From the NCBI GenBank assembly GCA_044866075.1, contig JBIOTQ010000022.1, positions 1 through 38,817 of the forward strand: 38,817 nt of DNA, read 5' to 3'. A model generated the notes under the pieces. That model did no database searches and was not told the DNA's origin. It saw only the letters and a list, made by a program, of their open reading frames with translations. Source of the DNA: JBASRP01 sp044866075. GTDB lineage: Bacteria; Actinomycetota; AC-67. Shown piece after piece: positions 1-6,958 of this stretch. Positions within the stretch are counted from its first letter, which is position 1. Every line of letters begins with the position of its first letter. A program made the translations under genes and the position numbers.

Positions 1-2
1 GA

Positions 3-1016
3 GCACTCGACTTCGATCACGTGACGTCGGTCGTTGGGGGCCTCGAGGTTCCCTGGGATCTCGCGTTCGTCGACGCGCGGACGATCCTGGTGACCGAGCG
101 CGACGGACGTGTGCGCGTCGTCCGCAACGGACGCCTGCAGTCGCAGCCCGTCGCGCGCATCCAGGCCTCGTCCGTGGGTGAGGGTGGCCTGCTGGGGATC
201 GCGCTCGACCCCCAGTTCCCGTCCCTGCGGTTCGCGTACGTCTATTACACGTCCGGGAGCGGGAATCGTGTGTCGCGGTTCCGGCTGGGGTCCGATCTGA
301 CGTTTAGCAACGAGGACGTGCTCATCGACGGCATCCCCTCGTCGTCCATCCACGACGGCGGCCGGATCGCGTTCGGGCCGGACGGGATGCTGTACGTCGC
401 GACCGGCGAAGCCGGCGAACCACGGCGCGCGGCGGACAGAAGCTCGCTGGGCGGGAAGATCCTGCGGATCCGTCCGAACGGCTCGGTGCCGGACGACAAT
501 CCGTTCCGAGGCTCGCGCGTATGGTCGTACGGACATCGGAACCCGCAGGGTCTCGCCTGGGACGCGCAGGGCCGTCTCTACGAATCGGAGCACGGGCCGA
601 CCAGCGAGCTCAACCTTTGCTGCAACGACGAGATAAATCTGATCCGCAAGGGCGGCTACTACGGCTGGCCGTACCGCGCCGGACGGCGCGCGGGTTTCTC
701 CGGCACGCCGCCGGACGACCCGATCAACCCACTTGCGACGAGCGGGAACGACACCTGGGCTCCGTCCGGCCTCGTCGTCGAAGGTACCAGGGCCCTCCTC
801 GTCACCGCGTTGCGCGGCTCGCGGCTGATGCGCTTCCGGTTCGGCTCGCGTGGGACGTCGCTCGACGGCCCGGCCACCGCGCTCGACGGGTTCGGCCGTT
901 TGCGCGGCGCGCGCTTCGGGCCGGACGGTTGCCTCTATCTCACGACGAGCAATCGCGATGGACGCGGCAGCCCGCGATCGAACGACGATCGCATCCTGCG
1001 CATCTGTCGTCGCTAA
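3..1016 (+). CDS. PQQ-dependent sugar dehydrogenase-like protein (GSDH family), 5' end outside window
   Basis: Glucose/sorbosone dehydrogenase (GSDH, aldose sugar dehydrogenase) family: six-bladed propellers that bind PQQ and oxidise sugars outside the cytoplasmic membrane. The reading frame is open from the first bases (ALDFDH before the GTG at 21), and the visible protein begins inside the family's opening motif GLEVPWDLAF, so a signal peptide and the true start probably lie to the left. Family landmarks, numbered from the GTG: a LLGIALDPQF strand, HDGG (about residue 111, the position of the conserved active-site His), YGHRNPQGLAWD, and EHGP followed by DEIN near residues 193-205. A CC pair sits just before DEIN. 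The stop TAA at 1014-1016 is followed by a hairpin shared with the convergent gene. The family is clear; the sugar specificity is not. Confidence 0.85.
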   Translation, partial: ALDFDHVTSVVGGLEVPWDLAFVDARTILVTERDGRVRVVRNGRLQSQPVARIQASSVGEGGLLGIALDPQFPSLRFAYVYYTSGSGNRVSRFRLGSDLTFSNEDVLIDGIPSSSIHDGGRIAFGPDGMLYVATGEAGEPRRAADRSSLGGKILRIRPNGSVPDDNPFRGSRVWSYGHRNPQGLAWDAQGRLYESEHGPTSELNLCCNDEINLIRKGGYYGWPYRAGRRAGFSGTPPDDPINPLATSGNDTWAPSGLVVEGTRALLVTALRGSRLMRFRFGSRGTSLDGPATALDGFGRLRGARFGPDGCLYLTTSNRDGRGSPRSNDDRILRICRR

Positions 1017-1025
1017 TTGCGGACA

Positions 1026-1085
1026 ACGCAAGAGGGACGGTCCGTTGGACCGTCCCTCTCTCTGGTGGGGGGTGCCAGATCTTTA
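1026..1085. repeat. 60-bp terminator module, copy A
   Basis: This block matches 2192-2251 at 59 of 60 positions; the only difference is T at 1045 against A at 2211, in the hairpin loop. It holds a 13-bp perfect stem-loop, a second weaker stem around a run of six G, and the stop codon of the adjacent minus-strand LAxTG gene (AGATCTTTA). Both copies sit at the 3' end of paralogous surface-protein genes, which suggests duplication of a whole transcription unit. There is no transposase or target-site duplication, so it is not treated as an insertion sequence. Confidence 0.9.
1031..1059. terminator. Strong hairpin between convergent genes
   Basis: Thirteen-base arms, 1031-1043 and 1047-1059 (GGACGGTCC core), pair perfectly around the loop GTT. 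It lies between the stop of the sugar dehydrogenase (1016) and the stop of the convergent LAxTG gene (1083), so it can end transcription from both sides. There is no long T-run, as is common in high-G+C actinobacterial terminators. Confidence 0.75.
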
Positions 1086-2009
1086 GTGGCAGTACCAGTC
1101 GCGCGAGCTCGGGCGCACCGTCCGCTCGATCAGCGCGAGGCTACGAGTGACCAGCTCGTCCGCCGGGGAAGCCGTCGCCATCGCGACGCGCGTCCCGAAG
1201 CGGCCGAAGCGCAGGGCCGAGCCGAGCATCAGCAGGGCGAAGCCGAGCACCGCGAGAACCGTGGTCTCGTTACCGGTGGTCGCGAGCGGTTTGCGCGTGA
1301 CCGTCTTGCCGAGGACCTCAGGACCGTCGTTGCTGCCACCCACAACCGGCGTGCCGGTCGTGGTCCCATTCTCCGTGCCGCCGGTCGTGGTCGTGGTGTC
1401 CCCTGTGGTGCCGCCGGTCGTCGTGTCGCCGGTGGTGCCGCCGGTCGTGCTGTCGCCGGTGGTGCCGCCGGTCGTGCTGTCGCCGGCGGTGCCGCCGGTC
1501 GTGCTGTCGCCGGTGGTGCCGCCGGTCGTGGTGTCGCCGGTGGTGCCGCCGGTGGTGCCGCCGCCGCAGTCGCTCTCACAGCCGGGGTCCGGAACGACAA
1601 CGCCCGTGCTGTCGGTGGCCGAGGACTGATCCTGGCCCGATTGCTTCGCGTGGTACAGCGTGGCGGTGATCGTGTAGGCGCCGCCGTCGGCGTAGGTGTG
1701 AGACTCTGGGCCCCAGGCCCACGGGCCGGAACCAGCGAAGTTGGCGAGCTGCGTCGGCGTCGAGCCGTCGCCCCAGTTGATGATGACGTAGTTGCCGCTC
1801 TGCTCGCCGGCCGGGGAATCGGCGACACCTGTGATCGTCACCGTTGTTCCGACCATCGTCACCGGCGTGTCGATCGAAAGCGTGAAAGGCGACGCGGCAA
1901 GCGTCAGCCGCATCCCGATGCTGCTCATCAGGAACAAAACGGAGAGAACGATAAGGGTCCGCGCGATGCGGCGGGTCTTCGCTCCCTCGAGCACCCCTGT
2001 TGCGTACAT
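1083..2009 (-). CDS. LAxTG-anchored surface protein with PKD-like domain and Thr/Gly repeats
   Basis: A 308-residue exported protein. A basic N-terminus (KTRRIART) leads into a hydrophobic signal segment, then a PKD-like Ig fold (residues about 45-125, NWGDGS and SHTYADGG motifs), a low-complexity stalk of 9-residue TGGTTGDST-type units, and a sorting signal: LATTG at residues 242-246, a hydrophobic segment, and the basic residues RFGRFGTR. LAxTG is the motif known for class E sortases; one is encoded at 10410. The start is ATG 2009 because AAGGAGG lies six bases upstream; an upstream in-frame start at 2075 lacks such a site. The tail after the anchor is unusually long (about 35 residues, ending WYCH). 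The sorting-signal region is about 80% identical in DNA to the next gene. Ligand unknown; PKD domains often mediate protein or glycan contacts. Confidence 0.85.
   Translation of the reverse strand: MYATGVLEGAKTRRIARTLIVLSVLFLMSSIGMRLTLAASPFTLSIDTPVTMVGTTVTITGVADSPAGEQSGNYVIINWGDGSTPTQLANFAGSGPWAWGPESHTYADGGAYTITATLYHAKQSGQDQSSATDSTGVVVPDPGCESDCGGGTTGGTTGDTTTGGTTGDSTTGGTAGDSTTGGTTGDSTTGGTTGDTTTGGTTGDTTTTTGGTENGTTTGTPVVGGSNDGPEVLGKTVTRKPLATTGNETTVLAVLGFALLMLGSALRFGRFGTRVAMATASPADELVTRSLALIERTVRPSSRDWYCH
1381..1566 (-). repeat. 27-bp tandem repeats encoding Thr/Gly stalk
   Basis: About six to seven degenerate 27-base units (GTGGTGCCGCCGGTCGT core on the plus strand) encode the TGGTTGDST stalk. 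The period is a multiple of three, so changes in copy number keep the frame and would alter stalk length. Boundaries are approximate. Confidence 0.85.
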
Positions 2010-2032
2010 GTCTGGCCTCCTTGGCCGTTCTG

Positions 2033-2047
2033 CCGGCTTCATGCCGG
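2033..2047 (-). promoter_or_regulatory. Leader hairpin just upstream of RBS (first LAxTG gene)
   Basis: CCGGC and GCCGG pair around a five-base loop, about 10 bases before the AAGGAGG ribosome-binding site at roughly 2016-2022. A comparable stem abuts the ribosome-binding site of the paralogous gene at 3015-3033. It may influence translation or mRNA stability; no known riboswitch consensus was recognised. Confidence 0.4.
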
Positions 2048-2057
2048 GGACCTGCTT

Positions 2058-2082
2058 CGCTTCGCAACGAGTCAACGAAGCG
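2058..2082 (-). promoter_or_regulatory. Second leader hairpin of first LAxTG gene
   Basis: CGCTTCG (2058-2064) and CGAAGCG (2076-2082) form a perfect 7-bp stem with an 11-base loop in the untranslated leader. The paralogous leader keeps a related CGAAGCG segment. Whether it regulates is unknown. Confidence 0.4.
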
Positions 2083-2191
2083 CACTCTTCGTGGTGCCGG
2101 GACCTCCGTCCCGAACCGGGCCCGCTTGGTGCGGCTCCATCCCGATTGGCGAGACAAGTTCCGCGAACGCCGGCGCCCGTACGGGCGCGCC

Positions 2192-2251
2192 ACGCAAGAG
2201 GGACGGTCCGATGGACCGTCCCTCTCTCTGGTGGGGGGTGCCAGATCTTTA
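2192..2251. repeat. 60-bp terminator module, copy B
   Basis: Second copy of the block at 1026-1085, with one mismatch. It overlaps the stop codon of the LAxTG gene at 2249-3004 and lies between that gene and the leader of the next one. Confidence 0.9.
2197..2225 (-). terminator. Hairpin terminator after second LAxTG gene
   Basis: The same 13-bp perfect stem as at 1031-1059, here with loop GAT. It lies 24 bases beyond the stop of the 2249-3004 gene in its direction of transcription and would separate it from the LAxTG gene downstream. Confidence 0.75.
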
Positions 2252-3004
2252 CTTACTTGCACCTTCCGTGACGCGGCTGCCGAAACGGGCGAACCGCAGG
2301 AGCGAGCCGATCATCAGCAGGGCGAAGCCGAACACCGCCAGAACCGTGGTTGTGTTACCGGTGGTCGCCAGCGGCTTGCGCTTCACGACCCGGCCGAGCA
2401 CCTCGTCACCTTGGGTCTGGTTGTTGCCCTCCACAACCGCGCCCGTCGTGGTCCCAGTCGTGGTGCCGGTCGTGCTCTCGCCGGTGCTGGTGCCGGTGCC
2501 CTCGCCCGTGCTCGTGCCCTCGCCGGTGCTGTTGCCAGTGGCGTTCCCGGTCGCGTTGCCGGTGGCGTTTCCGGTCGCGTTGCCCGTGCCTTCGCCGGTG
2601 CTGTTCCCCGTGGCGTTGCCGGTGCCTTCGCCGGTGCTGTTGCCTGTGGCGTTGCCGGTGCCCTCGCCGGTGCTGTTGCCCGTGGCGTTGCCGGTGCCTT
2701 CGCCGGTCGAGCTACCGCCGGTGCTGCCCCCGGTCGTCCCGCCGTCCGAAGTGCAGTGATCCTCGTTGACCCCGCCGTTACCGTGCTCTTCGCAATCTTG
2801 ACCGTGGTCTGGCGCCGGGTCCGTCGTGCACGGGTTGTTATCCGCGCCGTGGCCGTCGACGCACTGATCCTGGCCCGGCGGGTTCCCTGGGGGAGCCGCC
2901 GACGTGAGGGTTATGCCGATCGAGCTGAAAAGCAGGATCACGCCGAGCACGACGCTGATACGCGCCAGCTTGCGTGCCTTTCGCACCGCCCCTACCTCGA
3001 ACAT
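2249..3004 (-). CDS. LAxTG-anchored surface protein with Gly/Thr/Asn repeats
   Basis: A 251-residue exported protein. A basic N-terminus (RKARKLAR) and hydrophobic segment form the signal peptide, followed by a short Cys-containing region (about residues 45-85 with C48, C58, C70 and C83, plausibly disulfide-bonded), a long stalk of GEGTGNATGNST units, and LATTG at residues 212-216 with a hydrophobic segment and basic tail. The C-terminal 60 residues closely match the neighbouring LAxTG protein, whereas the exposed N-terminal domains differ, so the pair looks like a duplication with domain exchange. The start ATG 3004 has AAGGAGG six bases upstream. It is probably a target of the class E sortase at 10410. 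Exact role unknown. Confidence 0.83.
   Translation of the reverse strand: MFEVGAVRKARKLARISVVLGVILLFSSIGITLTSAAPPGNPPGQDQCVDGHGADNNPCTTDPAPDHGQDCEEHGNGGVNEDHCTSDGGTTGGSTGGSSTGEGTGNATGNSTGEGTGNATGNSTGEGTGNATGNSTGEGTGNATGNATGNATGNATGNSTGEGTSTGEGTGTSTGESTTGTTTGTTTGAVVEGNNQTQGDEVLGRVVKRKPLATTGNTTTVLAVFGFALLMIGSLLRFARFGSRVTEGASK
2472..2715 (-). repeat. 36-bp tandem repeats encoding Gly/Thr/Asn stalk
   Basis: Units of about 36 bases encode STGEGTGNATGN four times, with a run of shorter ATGN (12-base) units and degenerate units at the downstream end. All periods are multiples of three. Boundaries are approximate. Confidence 0.85.
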
Positions 3005-3014
3005 CCTGTCCTCC

Positions 3015-3033
3015 TTCGGGACCTCGTCCCGAA
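3015..3033 (-). promoter_or_regulatory. Leader hairpin abutting RBS (second LAxTG gene)
   Basis: TTCGGGAC (3015-3022) and GTCCCGAA (3026-3033) form a perfect 8-bp stem with a 3-base loop. In the mRNA the 3' arm ends directly against the GGAGG of the ribosome-binding site. Further upstream, TTGTG-ACAG-CACAA (3097-3110) is a small perfect inverted repeat that could be an operator. The rest of 3005-3205 holds nothing else recognised. Confidence 0.45.
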
Positions 3034-3205
3034 CGATGTCGCTTCGCGAGTGTCCGTCCCGTTTCGCGGTGACTCGTTCCGCGCTGATTCCTTCTGTTGT
3101 GACAGCACAAAGGAAACAGGGGGTCGAGGAGGCGGAGACATAGCCCTATGGGGCTGTTTAGTTCTAGCCCGTTCTTCGGACGATACGTAGGACGGGGGGC
3201 GGTGC

Positions 3206-4015
3206 TTAGGCGGCCTCGCGATCTCCGCGAGTCCGGCGCAACCAGGCCCAACCGATCACCGCGAGGACCGCGGCGCCGGCGAGCGCGGCGGCCGTGGGCG
3301 ACGGGCGGGGTACCTTTTCGACGCGTCCGGCGATGCGCCGGCGGAGCGAAACGGGGTTCTGGAACTTGAGGATGGGCCAGCCGCGTTCCTCGGCCACCTT
3401 CCGCAGCTCCTTGTCCGGGTTCACCGCGTGCGGGTGACCGACGGCCTCGAGCATCGGAAGGTCGGTCGCCGAGTCCGAATAGGCGTACGACGCGGAGAGA
3501 TCGATGCCCATCTTCTGCGCTTCCTCGAGGATCGCTTCACGCTTCCCTTCGGCGTACGCGTAGAACTCCAGCTCGCCCGAATAGCGGCCTTCGGCGTCGA
3601 TCGTCGCCCGCGTCGCGATCACGTTCGGCACGCCGATGTACTCGGCGAGCGGCTTGACGATCTCCTCGGCCGACGACGACACGATGTAGATGCGCCGTTC
3701 GGCGGCGCGGTGCTCCTCGATGAGCTCCAGCGCCTCCGCGAAGATGATCGGGTCGATGATCTCGGCGAGGGTCTCGCGCACGAGCGCCGACACGCGCTCT
3801 TTGTCCCAGCCTTTCGTCAGCTCGAGCAGCGCCGCGCGCATGCGGTCCATCTTGTTCTCGTCCGCACCGATCAGGCTGTACACGAGCTGCGCGTACATCC
3901 CCTTCACGATGTGACCGCGCGTGATGAGACCCTCCTTGTAGAAGGGGCGGCCGAAGACGAGCGCCGACGATTTGGCGATGATGGTCTTGTCGAGGTCGAA
4001 GAACGCGGCTTCCAT
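3206..4015 (-). CDS. HAD-superfamily IB phosphatase (SerB-like), C-terminal membrane segment
   Basis: A 269-residue phosphatase-fold protein of HAD subfamily IB, in the group of the M. tuberculosis Rv3661-type proteins beside the Tad locus. Motif I is FFDLDKTI with nucleophile D7 and D9; motif II is the SSS of IYIVSSSAEE; motif III is the lysine of YAEGKREAI; motif IV is YSDSATDLPML. A hydrophobic stretch near the C-terminus followed by WLRRTRGDRE suggests a single membrane anchor. ATG 4015 overlaps the stop of the upstream membrane-protein gene as TGATG, so translation is coupled; an in-frame start further upstream at 4090 would overlap that gene by 76 bases and is rejected. Substrate unknown; phosphoserine or a lipid phosphate are possibilities for the family. 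Confidence 0.85.
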   Translation of the reverse strand: MEAAFFDLDKTIIAKSSALVFGRPFYKEGLITRGHIVKGMYAQLVYSLIGADENKMDRMRAALLELTKGWDKERVSALVRETLAEIIDPIIFAEALELIEEHRAAERRIYIVSSSAEEIVKPLAEYIGVPNVIATRATIDAEGRYSGELEFYAYAEGKREAILEEAQKMGIDLSASYAYSDSATDLPMLEAVGHPHAVNPDKELRKVAEERGWPILKFQNPVSLRRRIAGRVEKVPRPSPTAAALAGAAVLAVIGWAWLRRTRGDREAA

Positions 4016-4632
4016 CAGCGCGCCGGAACGGTGGAAGGCTCGGCGGCTCCCGTCGTCGCGCGCGCGGCGCGCCGTTCGTCGTCGCGCCACAGCCGGATCG
4101 CGATGACGACGATCGCGACCGTCGCCAGGAGGCCGGGGCCGAGGACGATCACCATCGCCGGCTCCAGGTGGAACGGCGAGGTGTCGAGCCCGAGCGGGGC
4201 GCGGCCGGCTGCGAACTCATCGAAGCTTCCGAAGTGGAAGAGGCGCGTGCGCGTGGCGACCTCGGCGGCGGTGATGGCGGCGCCGACGAAGCCGGCGAGG
4301 ATCCAGGTGGCGTTGCGGCGGACGCGCTCGAGCTCGGCGGCCAAAGCGAACCCGCCGACGAAGGCGACCTCGTACATGACGAAGGCGAGCACGACGACCA
4401 CGATCGGAAGGTTTCGCGGGTCGACCCAGTACATCCACATCCAGGCGGGCTCGATGACGTAGAGGGCCACCGAGATCGCAATCACGCCGATGTGTAGGTA
4501 CGCGAGCCCCCAGCGGAACGCCCGCGTGCGGAACAGAGAGGACGCCGAGGCGACCTCGTTCCGGCCGGCGAGCCCGAACAGCAGGCCTGCGCCGAGCGCG
4601 AGTCCCCAATCCAAGAAGACTGTTTCGCTCAC
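4015..4632 (-). CDS. Integral membrane protein of unknown function
   Basis: A 205-residue protein with about five hydrophobic segments (residues about 8-20, 35-55, 68-92, 103-122 and 160-185) and a basic cytoplasmic tail (RLWRDDERRAARA). No family was recognised. The GTG start at 4632 is supported by a TACAAT -10 box at 4650-4655, about 17 bases upstream; an in-frame ATG at 4707 would lie before that promoter. It ends in a TGATG overlap with the HAD hydrolase, suggesting a shared job, perhaps presenting or regulating the phosphatase at the membrane (inference). Confidence 0.75.
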   Translation of the reverse strand: MSETVFLDWGLALGAGLLFGLAGRNEVASASSLFRTRAFRWGLAYLHIGVIAISVALYVIEPAWMWMYWVDPRNLPIVVVVLAFVMYEVAFVGGFALAAELERVRRNATWILAGFVGAAITAAEVATRTRLFHFGSFDEFAAGRAPLGLDTSPFHLEPAMVIVLGPGLLATVAIVVIAIRLWRDDERRAARATTGAAEPSTVPAR

Positions 4633-4649
4633 CCCCCTTGTGTTCCGCG

Positions 4650-4655
4650 ATTGTA
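4650..4655 (-). promoter_or_regulatory. -10 box for the membrane protein/HAD pair
   Basis: On the minus strand the hexamer reads TACAAT and is followed by a leader of about ten bases with AAGGGGG next to the GTG start at 4632. No good -35 hexamer was seen. It lies in the divergent gap shared with tadZ. Confidence 0.5.
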
Positions 4656-4779
4656 GCCCCAGTGAGAGTAACGGGAAGAAGGGCGGTCTTCTCGCGAACC
4701 CTGACATCTCCCGTTGAGGCGTCCGATCCTCCGTGTCATCATCGCCGCCCTTCCGCCGGCCCGACCCGTGGAGGCATGG

Positions 4780-5781
4780 GTGCCCAGCATCGGCGTCGTC
4801 GTCGCTCATCCCGATCCGGGGATCGCCGACGAGCTCGTTCATGCGGTCGAGGCCGAACCCGACTTCTACCTCGCGCTCGACCCCGAGAAGGCCGCCGTCG
4901 TTCTCGCGGGCGGGCCGTCGCTTCGCTCGATGACTCCTTCGCCCGGCGTCGCCGTCGTCGGCGTGTCGGCGGACCACGACCTGGCGAGCGTCGCCCGCGG
5001 GGCGCTCCACTGCCGTGCGCACGACGTCCTGAGCTGGCCGGAGGAACGCGACCTCTTCCGGAGCATCCTGCGCGAGGCGGCCGCGCGCGCGCGGCTCGGG
5101 GCGGCGGGAAGCGACGGCAGGATCGTGGCGGTGGCGGGCGCGCGCGGCGGCGCCGGGACGACGACGGTCGCGGCATTGCTCGCGCGCGCCATCTCCGGCT
5201 CCGCGATCGTGGACCTCGACCCGAGCGGCGGCCAGGCCGCGTTCCTCGCGGACGGCGCGGAGCCGACGTTCGCGGACGTTCTGGCCGCGATCGAGGACCT
5301 CGACCCGCGGTCGTTCGCGGCGGCGCTCGTTCCGCATGCGGCCGGACGCGCGCTGTGCGCATCGCCTCGCGCGACGGCGCCGCACGCCAGGCAAGCGGAG
5401 CGGCTCCTCGCGCTGCTGCGAGCGACGGTCCCCGTCGCGGTGTGCGACCTCGGCCGCGGCGACACGGAAGCGGCGCGAACGGTTCAGTCTGCGGCGGATG
5501 TCGCGCTGATCGTCTGCGCGCCGGATGTCGCGTCGATGCGCGGCGCACGCGCGCTCGCGACGCCTGATCCGCAGGTCGTCCTCAACAGGGCCGCCCGCAT
5601 GCGGCTGAGCGCTCGGGACGTCTCCCGCGTCCTTGGGGCGCGGCCGGCGGCCGTCGTTCCCTTCGACGCCGCCGTGCGGCGAACCGGCGAGGCCGGGCGC
5701 CTGCCGCGCCGCGGACCCGCGCGGCGCGCCGTCGAGAAGCTGGCCGCGACGCTCTCGCGCGAGACGGACGATGGATCCTGA
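4780..5781 (+). CDS. tadZ: TadZ/CpaE-like ATPase (Ssd/Rv3660c type)
   Basis: About 333 residues. The N-terminal third is a receiver-like alpha/beta domain (IGVVVAHPDPGIADEL onward) without a clear phospho-acceptor site. The rest is a SIMIBI/MinD-type ATPase with a deviant Walker A, GARGGAGTTTVA (residues about 125-136), and AIVDLDPSGG. TadZ/CpaE proteins position pilus machinery at the membrane; the actinobacterial version is the first gene of the Rv3660c-type Tad operon, as here. The GTG at 4780 has GGAGG five bases upstream; an alternative GTG lies at 4768 and a TTG at 4714. The end overlaps tadA by 11 bases. The Walker A lysine following the GxG is replaced by Thr, so ATP use may be weak. 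Confidence 0.82.
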   Translation: MPSIGVVVAHPDPGIADELVHAVEAEPDFYLALDPEKAAVVLAGGPSLRSMTPSPGVAVVGVSADHDLASVARGALHCRAHDVLSWPEERDLFRSILREAAARARLGAAGSDGRIVAVAGARGGAGTTTVAALLARAISGSAIVDLDPSGGQAAFLADGAEPTFADVLAAIEDLDPRSFAAALVPHAAGRALCASPRATAPHARQAERLLALLRATVPVAVCDLGRGDTEAARTVQSAADVALIVCAPDVASMRGARALATPDPQVVLNRAARMRLSARDVSRVLGARPAAVVPFDAAVRRTGEAGRLPRRGPARRAVEKLAATLSRETDDGS

Positions 5782-6958
5782 CGTCTTCGCGAGCCTGCGC
5801 GAGCGGATCCGCGCGGCGCTGCTGGCCGAGGCGCCGGCCGCGCTTGAGGTTTCCTCCCGCTGGGAACGGCGGGTGCGCGTGCGCGAGGCCGTCGCACGCC
5901 TCCTGGAACGCGACGGGCTCATCTTGTCGGCGCGCGACGCCGCGCGTCTCGTCACCGAGATCGCGGACACGATCGTCGGTCTCGGTCCTCTCGAGCAGCT
6001 GATGCGCGACCCGGCCGTCACAGAGGTGATGGTGAACGGCCCCGAGAGGATCTACGTCGAGCGCGGGGGCCGCATCGAACCGGTCGCGTTGCGGCTCGAG
6101 GGCGACGCCGCGGTGCGACACCTCATCGACCGCGTCGTGGCGCCGCTCGGCCTGCATATCGACGAGAGCCGGCCGTGGGTCGACGCGCGCCTGCCCGACG
6201 GGTCGCGCGTGCATGCGATCATCCCGCCGCTGTCGATCAACGGTCCGACACTCACGATCCGCCGTTTCTCGCGCGTGCCGCTGACCGCCACGGATCTGGT
6301 CGAACTCGCGACGATCGAGCACGGCCTCCTCGGCCACCTCAAAGAAGCGGTCCGCACGCGCCGGAACGTCCTCGTATCGGGGGGCGCCGGAGCGGGCAAG
6401 ACGACGCTGCTCGGTGTGCTGTCGAGCTTCATCCCGGACGGGGAGCGCATCATCACGATCGAGGACGCGGCGGAGTTACGCCTCGGTCAGGAGCACGTCG
6501 TCTCGCTGGAGACGCGGCCGCCGAACATCGAAGGACGCGGCGAGGTAACCGTCCGGGATCTCGTTCGCAACGCATTGCGCATGCGGCCCGACCGGATCGT
6601 CGTCGGCGAGGTCCGCGGCGCCGAAGCGTTCGACATGCTCCAAGCGATGAACACGGGCCACACGGGCTCCATGTCCACGATCCATGCGAACGGGGCCTCC
6701 GATGCGCTCGCGCGTCTCGAGGCCATGGTTCTCATGGCCGGAACGGGGTTGCCGCTCCAGGCGGTGCGCAGGCAGATCGCGTCGGCGATCCACCTCGTCG
6801 CCCACATGACCCGCCAGACGGACGGAACACGGAGGGTCGGCGAGGTGCTGCACGTACACGGGATCGAGGGCGACGAGCTCACCGTCGCCCCGGCGTTCGC
6901 GCCGCCCCCGGATCTCGGCGCCGCCAACGGGACGAAGCTTCGCCGGGAGTGGCCGTGA
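5771..6958 (+). CDS. tadA: Tad secretion ATPase TadA/CpaF
   Basis: A 395-residue secretion ATPase of the type II/IV family that powers pilus assembly at the inner face of the membrane. Walker A is GGAGAGKTT (residues 204-212), the Asp box is ITIEDAAEL (228-236), the Walker B region is DRIVVGEVRG (274-283) and the His box is GSMSTIHAN (299-307). The N-terminal domain (residues 1-160) carries the typical MVNGPERIYVERGG stretch. ATG 5771 lies inside the end of tadZ, and the stop overlaps tadB by four bases (GTGA). All catalytic motifs look intact. Confidence 0.95.
   Translation: MDPDVFASLRERIRAALLAEAPAALEVSSRWERRVRVREAVARLLERDGLILSARDAARLVTEIADTIVGLGPLEQLMRDPAVTEVMVNGPERIYVERGGRIEPVALRLEGDAAVRHLIDRVVAPLGLHIDESRPWVDARLPDGSRVHAIIPPLSINGPTLTIRRFSRVPLTATDLVELATIEHGLLGHLKEAVRTRRNVLVSGGAGAGKTTLLGVLSSFIPDGERIITIEDAAELRLGQEHVVSLETRPPNIEGRGEVTVRDLVRNALRMRPDRIVVGEVRGAEAFDMLQAMNTGHTGSMSTIHANGASDALARLEAMVLMAGTGLPLQAVRRQIASAIHLVAHMTRQTDGTRRVGEVLHVHGIEGDELTVAPAFAPPPDLGAANGTKLRREWP

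Noticed and set aside
2010..2185. Cyclic di-GMP (GEMM) or cyclic di-AMP (ydaO) riboswitch before a surface-protein gene
   Set aside because: GGAGC, GGGAC and GGTCCC fragments recall parts of these aptamers, but the conserved core strings are not present in order.
1026..2251. Pair of 60-bp repeats as ends of a mobile element
   Set aside because: They are direct copies lying at the 3' ends of paralogous genes, with no transposase between and no target-site duplication.
1381..2715. Short regular repeats resembling a CRISPR array
   Set aside because: The repeats are in frame, degenerate, have no unique spacers and encode Thr/Gly stalks of surface proteins.
3142..3155. AGCCC-TATG-GGGCT stem as a terminator for the HAD gene
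   Set aside because: Only five base pairs, and the T-rich side faces the wrong direction for the minus-strand gene.
4015..6021. A 668-residue minus-strand reading that includes the membrane protein
   Set aside because: Its N-terminal two thirds lie opposite tadZ and tadA and are Arg-rich shadow sequence; only the part from GTG 4632 is protein-like.
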